Source: an uncultured Bacteroidota bacterium (GTDB taxonomy: Bacteria > Bacteroidota > Bacteroidia > UKL13-3). Taken from it: DNA of 18,906 nt. Positions 8,079 through 16,300 of the stretch are shown one piece after another. How positions within the stretch are numbered: the stretch's first letter is position 1; each line of letters starts with the position of its first letter. A program made the position numbers and the translations under genes. The stretch covers positions 1 to 18,906 of the forward strand of contig CAIUEQ010000173.1 of assembly GCA_903898215.1 (NCBI GenBank). Direction: 5' to 3'. The notes beneath the pieces are model-generated. The model saw only the letters and a program-made list of their open reading frames with translations, was not told where the DNA came from and made no database searches.

Positions 8079-9383
8079 TTGATCTCTTCACTAAAAATAT
8101 TATACCATAACAAATTGAATACTGAACTCAAGAAGCGATTTTTGGGTTCTACTGTTTGGACGGCTTTTGCATTTTTCTTTTTTCAAGGACTCACACTTGT
8201 AACCAATCTAATAGTTTCAAAATTTATTGGTGCTGAACATTATGGTATATTTTCATTTATCACTACCACTGCTCAACTTCTTGGCTTAGTTTGCAGTTTA
8301 GGAATTCACTTTATACTTCCAAAAGTGCTAGGTGCCGGAAATGCTGATAACGCCAAAATTATTTCATACTCAAATTTTATCACAAAAATATTTGCAGCCA
8401 TTGCAATCATCATTTTCATTGCTTTTAATAAGTTGGCAATAGATGTTGTTGGCATCAGAGAATTACCTATACCTGTCCTTTTATTTTCGGCACTATTAAT
8501 TTATTCTTATCCGAGATCATTTGTTCAAACAGCAATAATTACCGGTCTATTCAAGTATAAATTTTTACTATGGACTAACTTATTTAAGGGAGTAACAATA
8601 ATTTTAACAACGGTAATTTCGACACATTTTTTTGACGTATCAGGGGCAATTATCGGATTCAGTGTTTCATTTTTTGTATGTAATTTTATTACAGATATTT
8701 TAATTGATAAATATGTTTGTCATTATACTCATACTAAAATTTCGATAAAAAATATTTTAAAAGATCCTGAACTAATAAAGCTAATTAAACTGAGTGTGCC
8801 AGCTGTATTAACGAGTTTTGTTGTTCTGTTTGCCAATTGGTTTGTAAACCGATTAATGTTAGGATTCCCCGGAGGATTAAAGGAATTAGGTGTTTACAAT
8901 ATGGTGAATCAATTAAAACTGTTTTTACTTTTTATACCTTTTACATTGGTGAATGTGATTACACCATTAATGAGTGCTGCGCAGCATGTAAAATCTCAAC
9001 AACGAAAAATTTTGATAGTTGCCATATTGGTTACTTCTTTTTTCAATATTTCATTTTGTATCATTACTCAATTATTCTCGAGTGAAATAATGAATATACT
9101 TGGCGATAATCTTGAAAATTATCATTCAACACTTTCCGTTAGTATGTGGGGAACCTATATTTATGCTGTTACATTAATTATGGGAAGCTATTTTATTGTT
9201 AAAGAAAAAATGATGATAGGGTTAATGATAAATACATTATGGAGTATTCTATTTATTGCCATATCATATTATCTAATTTATTCGGGATACGGATCACTTG
9301 GTATAGCATGGTCTAATTTGATTTCATATGTATTTTTGATTTTTGTGATTTCGTTTTACATTTTCAAATTCAGAAATGCCTGA
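8079..9383 (+). CDS. Wzx-type polysaccharide flippase (MOP superfamily)
   Basis: The 434-residue integral membrane protein is predicted to flip the undecaprenyl-linked repeat unit across the inner membrane. It has about 12 hydrophobic segments and the MATE/MOP-like opening FLGSTVWTAFAFFFFQGLTL, then NLIVSKFIGAEHYGIFSFI, typical of the Polysacc_synt family. A conserved mid-protein segment (LIKLSVPAVLTSFVVLFANW then NRLMLGF) matches the second half-repeat. The start is TTG at 8079: the in-frame stop TAA at 8067 leaves no earlier start, and the next candidate is another TTG at 8115. AAGGA at 8071-8075 is one of the few Shine-Dalgarno-like sites in the window, though only three bases separate it from the TTG. 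The gene lies 85 bases after the Wzz gene; no good promoter is seen between them. Confidence 0.88.
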   Translation: MISSLKILYHNKLNTELKKRFLGSTVWTAFAFFFFQGLTLVTNLIVSKFIGAEHYGIFSFITTTAQLLGLVCSLGIHFILPKVLGAGNADNAKIISYSNFITKIFAAIAIIIFIAFNKLAIDVVGIRELPIPVLLFSALLIYSYPRSFVQTAIITGLFKYKFLLWTNLFKGVTIILTTVISTHFFDVSGAIIGFSVSFFVCNFITDILIDKYVCHYTHTKISIKNILKDPELIKLIKLSVPAVLTSFVVLFANWFVNRLMLGFPGGLKELGVYNMVNQLKLFLLFIPFTLVNVITPLMSAAQHVKSQQRKILIVAILVTSFFNISFCIITQLFSSEIMNILGDNLENYHSTLSVSMWGTYIYAVTLIMGSYFIVKEKMMIGLMINTLWSILFIAISYYLIYSGYGSLGIAWSNLISYVFLIFVISFYIFKFRNA

Positions 9384-9473
9384 AGTTGTATTCTGAAAAC
9401 TTATGATAAAGATTGAAATATTTCAGGGCCGATGTGAAATGATATTTTTAAAATTTGGATGAAATTATAAAGA

Positions 9474-10742
9474 ATGGTTTTTTATTATTTGCTTTTCGGA
9501 TTATCAACAAACTTAGAGTCGGTTTATTACTACGTGGCTTTGTTTGTGATTTTCTTTTTGGTTATTATGAAGAATATCCTCACCAAAAAAGCTGCGGATA
9601 TTTCAATACGTATTAAGCCGGTAGACTTTGCTCCTGTTCTCATGTTATTGGTTTGGTTTTATGGATTACTGTTAGGTTTTTTTCGTCAAAATGTAACCGA
9701 ATATGTGATCAATAATTTTGCGGGCATGACTGTTTATCTTTTATATTTTTTGCTAATTCCGTATAAAAACCAATCATTAAGAATTATAAAAATCCTTGTA
9801 ACAGCATCCTTAATTGTAAGTGGTTTTACGATAATCTTTTTTATATTATATTTTGTAATTGGGGTAGACTGGAGTTTCATTTCAAATAACCCATTATTTG
9901 GTAATTTAATGCTCAGTGGCTCAAGTACAGGTCAAAAGCGCGTGTTCTTTACAGGACAGGCAGTAATCTTTACGCTATTTACGTTGTCACTATATAGGAT
10001 ATTGAATGGAAAGAAATTTCTGTCCTCGTTAGAAAGCGATTCGATTTTTAAAAAACGAAGTATAAATTTTACCCTATTTTTTATATCTATCATTTCATTG
10101 TTTTTTCTAACAGCATCAAAAGGAAATCTTCTAGGTGGAATTATTATTTTTATTTTATTACCTATTGTTACTTTAAAACTCTCAGAGATTACTTCTCAAA
10201 AGCGTAAAAATATTTTAAAAAATTTACTTATATATTTACTAGTATTTGGCGTTTTGGCTGGGGTACTTTTAATTACAGGATACAGCAATATAGTATCAGT
10301 AATGTTTGATAAAAATGATGTTGCAAACGTAGATCGGTATGATCAATTGGGCTACTTATTGAAAGATTTAAAAATTTTCGGAAATGGCTTAGGTTCGGTG
10401 ATAACAGGATTTACAAGAAACGAAGATAAACCATATGGGTTTGAGCTCATATACATGAACATTATTCACAAATTCGGTATTTTTTCCATAATCATAATTG
10501 GGGTATATATTTACACTTTATTTAAAATAATAAAATTATTCAGAAAGGATCATTTAGATATCAGAATCCCCTTATCTGCCTTGGGTTGTATGGGTTTTTT
10601 ATTCCCTGCATTTGGTAATCCCCTCCTTTTTAGTCCACAGGCAGTAATTTTACATTGTGTGGCTTTATATTTTATCAGAACCGAAGAAAAATATTTTGAC
10701 CTTACTAAAATAAAAAATATAATGCGGACTGATTTAAGCTAA
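9474..10742 (+). CDS. Wzy-type O-antigen polymerase or ligase
   Basis: The 422-residue polytopic membrane protein is of the O-antigen ligase/polymerase class. There are about ten hydrophobic helices. A large loop near residues 278-325 holds YDQLGYLLKDLKIFGNGLGS and then FELIYMNIIHKFG. The first resembles the G-x-G-x-G-S stretch preceding the last helices in Wzy_C proteins, and the second the YE...L...G motif. Such proteins diverge strongly, so the call rests on topology, this loop and the position between a flippase and glycosyltransferases. Polymerase is more likely than ligase in this context, but the sequence alone does not decide it. ATG 9474 is the first start after the in-frame TAA at 9468. 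The 90 bases before it hold no credible gene. Confidence 0.8.
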   Translation: MVFYYLLFGLSTNLESVYYYVALFVIFFLVIMKNILTKKAADISIRIKPVDFAPVLMLLVWFYGLLLGFFRQNVTEYVINNFAGMTVYLLYFLLIPYKNQSLRIIKILVTASLIVSGFTIIFFILYFVIGVDWSFISNNPLFGNLMLSGSSTGQKRVFFTGQAVIFTLFTLSLYRILNGKKFLSSLESDSIFKKRSINFTLFFISIISLFFLTASKGNLLGGIIIFILLPIVTLKLSEITSQKRKNILKNLLIYLLVFGVLAGVLLITGYSNIVSVMFDKNDVANVDRYDQLGYLLKDLKIFGNGLGSVITGFTRNEDKPYGFELIYMNIIHKFGIFSIIIIGVYIYTLFKIIKLFRKDHLDIRIPLSALGCMGFLFPAFGNPLLFSPQAVILHCVALYFIRTEEKYFDLTKIKNIMRTDLS

Positions 10743-10772
10743 AATGATATTTTTGTCGAAAAAGCATCATAT

Positions 10773-11474
10773 ATGATATCAGTTTGCATGGCAACTTATA
10801 ATGGAAAAAAATATATCAGGCAACAGCTTGAATCCATACTCCTGCAGCTTTCAGAAAGTGATGAAGTAATTGTATCTGATGATTCATCAACTGATAACAC
10901 TCTTGAAATTATTGAGTCATTTAAAGACAAGAGAATAAAAATATTTCGTGGAAATAGTTTTAAGAATCCAATATTTAATTTTGAATTCGCTTTGAAACAA
11001 GCCAAAGGTGATTTTATTTTTCTTTCAGATCAGGATGATTTTTGGTTAGAAAATAAGGTAGAGGTGACAATGAAATATTTAAAGTATTATGATATGATTG
11101 TCAGCGATTGTTATGTTACTGATGAATTATTGCAGATACAACAAAATTCGTTTTTTGAATTAAAAAATTCCAAACCAGGATTTTTTTATAATTTTTACCG
11201 CAACACATATTCAGGTAACTGTATGGCATTTCGGAAAAGTGTTTTAAACAAAGCTCTGCCCTTTCCCAAATCAATACCTATGCATGATATATGGCTTGGC
11301 GCAGTATGTGATTTACTTTTTAAAGTTAAATTCATAGAAGAAAAACTGATTTATTTTAGACGACATGGAGAAAACTCAAGTTCATCTTCAGAAAAAAGTA
11401 AATATAATTTCTTCAATAAATTAATGTTTAGAGTTAATATTATTTTGGCAATTCCTAAAATAATTCTAAGATAA
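10773..11474 (+). CDS. GT2-family glycosyltransferase (single domain)
   Basis: This 233-residue cytoplasmic GT-A fold glycosyltransferase is expected to add one sugar to the growing lipid-linked unit. The nucleotide-binding opening is MISVCMATYNGKKYIRQQL, followed by VSDDSSTDNT (Asp36, Asp37 and Asp41). The metal-binding DxD equivalent is FLSDQDDFW at residues 83-91. MHDIW (170-174) supplies the usual downstream acidic position, and RRHGENSS comes near the end. The SDQDDxW with HDxW pair resembles rhamnosyltransferase-type GT2 enzymes of O-antigen loci, but donor and acceptor cannot be assigned. It is shorter than many relatives (about 280-300), ending soon after the RRHG motif, and lacks an evident membrane anchor. 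It follows the polymerase gene by 30 bases, so it is probably in the same operon. Confidence 0.9.
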   Translation: MISVCMATYNGKKYIRQQLESILLQLSESDEVIVSDDSSTDNTLEIIESFKDKRIKIFRGNSFKNPIFNFEFALKQAKGDFIFLSDQDDFWLENKVEVTMKYLKYYDMIVSDCYVTDELLQIQQNSFFELKNSKPGFFYNFYRNTYSGNCMAFRKSVLNKALPFPKSIPMHDIWLGAVCDLLFKVKFIEEKLIYFRRHGENSSSSSEKSKYNFFNKLMFRVNIILAIPKIILR

Positions 11475-11511
11475 ATTTTTATACTAAACAATTAAATCAA
11501 CACCATTAAAC

Positions 11512-11537
11512 ATAGTTAACTAACTAAGTATAGTTAA
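11512..11537. repeat. Small inverted and direct repeat upstream of the double GT gene
   Basis: TTAACTA (11516-11522) is matched by its reverse complement TAGTTAA (11531-11537) across an eight-base loop. The same bases also form a direct repeat of ATAGTTAA (11512-11519 and 11530-11537, 18 bases apart). It lies in the 104-base gap between the two glycosyltransferase genes, about 40 bases before the ATG at 11579. The stem is AT-rich and weak as RNA, so a protein-binding site is the more natural reading. Function is unproven. Confidence 0.45.
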
Positions 11538-11578
11538 TTTTATTTATTCATTTCTAAAATACAAAAAACATAGAATCA

Positions 11579-13219
11579 ATGCAAAATATTACCTGTTCAA
11601 TTGTTCTATATCATAATAAAACGAAGGAATTGATTCCATTGATTGAGCAACTGCTTTCTCAGCAATTGATTTCTAAAATTTATCTTATTGACAACTCTTC
11701 AAACGATGACCTAAAGTCATTAAAAGTTTCTTCAAAAATTGAATACGTTTTTAACAACTCAAATTTTGGTTACGGAAAAGCAAATAATGTAGCATTAAAA
11801 AGATCCATCGAATCCGGTGCCGATTATCACATCGTATTAAACCCTGATATAAGCATACTAGATCAAACAATACCGGAACTTTCTTTTTATATGGATAAAA
11901 ATCCTGACATTGGACTGATCATGCCGAAAGTGCTTTATGAAAATGGTGATTTACAATATTTATGCAAGTTAGTTCCTAAACCTTTTGATCTTTTTACTCG
12001 CAGATTTATTAAAGGTCCTTTTAGGAAAATATTTGAAAAAAAACTATTCAATTACGAACTAAGACATCAAGACTTTAATAAAATTATGGAAGTTCCTAAT
12101 TTATCAGGATGTTTCATGTTTTTAAGAATTAGTACATTGAAAGAAATTGGTTTATTTGATGAACGTTTTTTTATGTATTTGGAAGATACTGATCTATCGA
12201 GAAGAATTGCTCAAGTAAGCAGAACCGTTTATTATCCTATGGTTTCAGTATACCATGGATATGCAAAAGAATCCTATAAAAACATTCGATTACTTAAATA
12301 CCATATTACATCAGCCATAAAATATTTTAATAAATGGGGATGGATTTCTGATGCAATAAGGGATCAATTAAATGAACCATTAATTAAAAACATTCCTGAA
12401 CTTATACACGAACAAATATCCACGAGCGATGAACAATTTATTCCTTACAATAACATCGCTAACAACCATAATAAATTAAAAGTTACAATCATTACAGTTG
12501 TTTACAACAATGTTTCAACAATAGCATCAGCAATTGAATCAGTCCTCAGTCAAACTTTTAAAAATATAGAATATATTGTGATTGATGGCGGATCAACTGA
12601 CGGAACTTGTGATGTAATCCAAAATTACACAGACAAAATTAACATTTATATCAGTGAAAGGGATAAGGGGATTTATGATGCTTTAAATAAAGCTATAACT
12701 TTAAGTACTGGAAATATTATTGGCATTCTTCATTCAGATGATCTTTATCAGGATGATAATGTAATATCAGATATCGTTCAATTATTTAAACTAAGAAACC
12801 CAGATGCTATATATGGAGATCTAGTTTATATCACAAAAAAATATAACGTTTTCAGAGAGTGGCATTCTGGAAAATACAAGGAGGGAATGTTTTTGAACGG
12901 ATGGATGCCCCCACATCCAACATTATTTGTAAAAAAAGAAATATATCAAAAATATGGGTTGTTTAATACCTTATTTAAAACTGCCGCTGATTACGAAATC
13001 ATGTTGAGATTTATTCATAAACATCATATTTCGTTAGATTATCTACCCCGCACTTTGGTAAAAATGCGCATAGGAGGCAAAAGCAATCAGAGTTTAATGA
13101 ACAGGATCAAAGCAAATTTGCAAGACAGAAAGGCCTGGAAAGTAAATAATCTTAAACCACATTTTTATACGCTTTGGTTAAAACCTCTAAAAAAAATATT
13201 TCAATATCGGTTCTGGTAA
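11579..13219 (+). CDS. Bifunctional fused double GT2 glycosyltransferase
   Basis: The 546-residue protein holds two complete GT2 domains. Domain 1 (about 1-270) has CSIVLYHN, LIDNSSNDD, NSNFGYGKANNVAL, LNPDISI (Asp90) and DERFFMYLEDTDLSRR (Glu202, Asp203, Asp205). This is the WbbL-like rhamnosyltransferase pattern. After a linker (about 271-299), domain 2 opens with VTIITVVYNN (from residue 302). It has IDGGSTDGT (335-343), SERDKGIYDALNKA (from 359), LHSDD (Asp387, Asp388), WMPPHPT and AADYEIMLRF, the WcaA-like pattern. Both domains keep their acidic residues, so both should be active and may add two consecutive sugars. There is no stop or frameshift at the junction. It lies 98 bases upstream of the protease gene and is probably the last gene of the export operon, though the 104-base gap before it leaves room for a separate start. 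Confidence 0.92.
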   Translation: MQNITCSIVLYHNKTKELIPLIEQLLSQQLISKIYLIDNSSNDDLKSLKVSSKIEYVFNNSNFGYGKANNVALKRSIESGADYHIVLNPDISILDQTIPELSFYMDKNPDIGLIMPKVLYENGDLQYLCKLVPKPFDLFTRRFIKGPFRKIFEKKLFNYELRHQDFNKIMEVPNLSGCFMFLRISTLKEIGLFDERFFMYLEDTDLSRRIAQVSRTVYYPMVSVYHGYAKESYKNIRLLKYHITSAIKYFNKWGWISDAIRDQLNEPLIKNIPELIHEQISTSDEQFIPYNNIANNHNKLKVTIITVVYNNVSTIASAIESVLSQTFKNIEYIVIDGGSTDGTCDVIQNYTDKINIYISERDKGIYDALNKAITLSTGNIIGILHSDDLYQDDNVISDIVQLFKLRNPDAIYGDLVYITKKYNVFREWHSGKYKEGMFLNGWMPPHPTLFVKKEIYQKYGLFNTLFKTAADYEIMLRFIHKHHISLDYLPRTLVKMRIGGKSNQSLMNRIKANLQDRKAWKVNNLKPHFYTLWLKPLKKIFQYRFW

Positions 13220-13248
13220 ATTCCCCTGTCAGTTCTTTCTTAAAAGGG

Positions 13249-13278
13249 TTGTTTAAACCCATTAACCTTCTATTTTTG
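13249..13278 (+). promoter_or_regulatory. Bacteroidota-type promoter of the C25 protease gene
   Basis: TTG (13249-13251), 19 bases, then TATTTTTG (13271-13278), a perfect fit to TAnnTTTG. It is the best promoter match in the window. The predicted start near 13285 gives a leader of about 33 bases before the ATG at 13318. The -33 element lies in a dyad, GGGTT (13246-13250) and AACCC (13256-13260), which could be an operator. It separates the protease gene transcriptionally from the glycan operon. Confidence 0.8.
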
Positions 13279-13317
13279 TGTCTATACTTATTTAACCCCA
13301 TAAGTCGTTTAATTTAA

Positions 13318-16300
13318 ATGGATTTTAAAAAACTGATATTCGGTTTATTTCTTTCAGTTTGTGCAATCAGTGCTGTTGCCCAAAAACAGTATGGCTATGA
13401 ATGGATAAAAACTAATCAGCCATATTATAAATTCAAAATTATTTCTGATGGCGTTTATTTTATTGATTCGCTTTTTTTAGTTCAGAGTGGTTTAAATTTA
13501 ATCGGAATAGATCCCAAACGTATTCAAATATTTAGAAACGGAATAGAAATCCCTCTGTTTATTCAAGGTGAAAATGATGGTGTGTTAAATGCAAATGACC
13601 ATATTGAATTTTATGCCAGTCACAATGATGGCAAACTCGATTCATTATTATACCTGCAATCACAATTTCAGCCACACCAATGGAGAAGCATGATCACAGA
13701 TACTGCTGTTTATTTTTTAACGATCTTACCTGACCTTTCATCAACAGGAAAAAGATTTACAGAAACTAACGATACCACTTTTTCTTCATTCGTTGCTGAA
13801 CCATATTTCATCAATGAAGTAAAAATATTTCCTGCAGATTATTATGTTACCGGTCCGGATATAGCAAATTTTGACCACAAGTATAATAGCTCCGAATACC
13901 TTGATGGAGAAGGATGGGCATCAGCACTTATTGGAATGGGTGGCAGTGCAAATTTTTCATTAAATACACCTTTCAAATCACTTTTGATTACTGCTCCGAA
14001 TCCAACTGCAGAAATAAAAATCATCCCTGACAACAATGCCTCAGCAGCCGATTCAAATCATCATGTACATGTAAGTGTTGCTCCCGATAATGGCTCATTC
14101 AATTTATTAAGCAACGGTAATCTTTTATTCAGCAGATATAATATTCAGCATATCAATTCCAATCTCACAAAATCACAAATTGGAAATACACAAACGGTTT
14201 TTAAAGTTGATGTGGTGAACGATTTAGGATTGGCTGCCGATTATAATACACTTTCATTTATCAGGTTAGATTATGCCCGACAATATAATCTTGGTAGTCA
14301 AACAAATTTATTATTTTATGTAGGTCATATTCAAAATAGCACAAGCTCCTTTGTAAATTTCCAAAACTATGGAAACGGAAATGATACGACTCCTATATTT
14401 TTTGATCTCACCTCCAACAAACGTATCAAAGGAATTTATAACTCAGGAAATGCAATGGCATTGATTACAAACGATGGCCACCCTCATCAGTTAATGCTTA
14501 CCGATAGCAAACAAATCACTTCGATAAATTCATTAACACAAGTTCAATTTCATGTAATTGACCCGACAGTTGGTTATGAGTTTTTATTGATATCACACCC
14601 TGCTTTAAACAATAGTGCATTGCGCTACTTTAACTATAGAAAAAACAAATACAATACGTTAAAAGTGAATTCGCAAGAGCTATATGATTATTATACTTTT
14701 GGAAATCCTCACCCTTTAGCTGTAAGAAGATTAGCCTACCACCTTCTTACAAAAGCTACAACAAAACCAAAATTTTTATTACTGGCTGGAAGAGGTTATG
14801 AAACTGATTTAATCAGAGATCAAACATTCAATCCAACATTAGCATACAATGGAAATTTTGTTCCGTCAATTGGAGTTCCATCATCGGATATCATGTTTAC
14901 AAGCGGATTAACTGGAAGCGGATTTGAAGCAGATATTCCAACAGGAAGAATTCCTGCAGAAACTGAAATGGATCTTTCGAATTATCTCGATAAAATTATT
15001 TATTACGAAGGAGCAGATAGCATTCAGGAATGGAGAAAAAATATTTTACATATCACAGGTGGTCAACTTCAAGGCGAACAAAATCTTTTTAAGAGTTATT
15101 TAGATGCCAACAAAAATGTAATCAAGGGGAAAAGTTTTGGTGCAAACGTTATCTCCTTCAACAAAACAAATTCTGATGCCACAACACCCGAATACAAAGA
15201 CCAACTTATTAATGTTCAGAATTCAGGAATATCATTATTTACTTTTTTGGGACATGCATCAGGAACAACATTAGATGTTGAAATCGGCTCAATTAACGAC
15301 CTAACCAATATCAATAAATATCCTTTGTTTTACATCAATGGCTGTAACGCTGGAAACGCCAATGGTGAAGGCGCAGGTAATGCTGCAAAAATTTATGGCA
15401 AAGATTATTTATGTGCTCAAAACAAAGGAGTGATAGGTTGGATTGCCGGTACAAATTTATCTATTGACGGAAATCTGGGTGCTCAGATGAATGCTTTTTA
15501 CAACCAATTTTGTATCACCAATTATGGAAAACCTATTGGTTATTTAATGCAGCAAACTTCTAAACTTTTTTCTGGTTCAGATATCATTACCAGAATGCAT
15601 AATATACAATGGCTGTTACAGGGAGATCCGGCAACAGTAATATACAGTGCTGCTTTGCCCGATTATAAAATTGAATCTACTGATTTATTTGTTACCCCAA
15701 ATAAAACCAATGCATTAAGTGATTCGTTTGCAATTGCTGTTATCGTAACAAATTTAGCTCGTGCAACAGATGATAGTATTGAGGTTTCATTAACAAGAAC
15801 ACTTTCTAACGGATCAAAAATAACTTACCCTTCCATATTAAGTAAACCGATTTATTATAAAGACACCGTTTATGTTTGGATAAAATCAAAAGACCAATCA
15901 ACATTTGGAAATAATACTTTTGATGTTACCATTAACAAACAAAAAAAGATTTTAGAATCAAACTTCAATAACAATGAAGCAAACATAAATTTTTACATGC
16001 CCGGCAGCGGACTTACAAATCTTTCGCCTGTAAATTACAGCATCGTAAATTCAGACACCATAAATTTAATAGCACAAAACAACGATTACTTTGCACAGAA
16101 TATTCAATACATTTTTGAAATAGATACTTCAGCAAATTTTAATTCAATATTTTACAGACGTTCGCCAATTATTACAGCAGGTGCTATCGCAAACTGGCAG
16201 GTGGTGCTACCTCACACAGATACATTGGTTTATTTTTGGCGTTCAAATTTCAATAATCCTGCGCAAGGTGTGGTGCCAAACAATTCATCTTTTACCTACA

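Noticed and set aside
9403..9462. A 19-codon ATG frame between flippase and polymerase
   Set aside because: Too short, no ribosome-binding signal and no recognisable sequence; chance open frames of this size are expected in AT-rich DNA.
10748..10755. Perfect TAnnTTTG (-7) sequence 18 bases before the single-domain GT2 gene
   Set aside because: No TTG lies 19-21 bases upstream, and such an eight-base AT-rich match arises easily by chance. The gene most likely belongs to the operon of the preceding polymerase gene.
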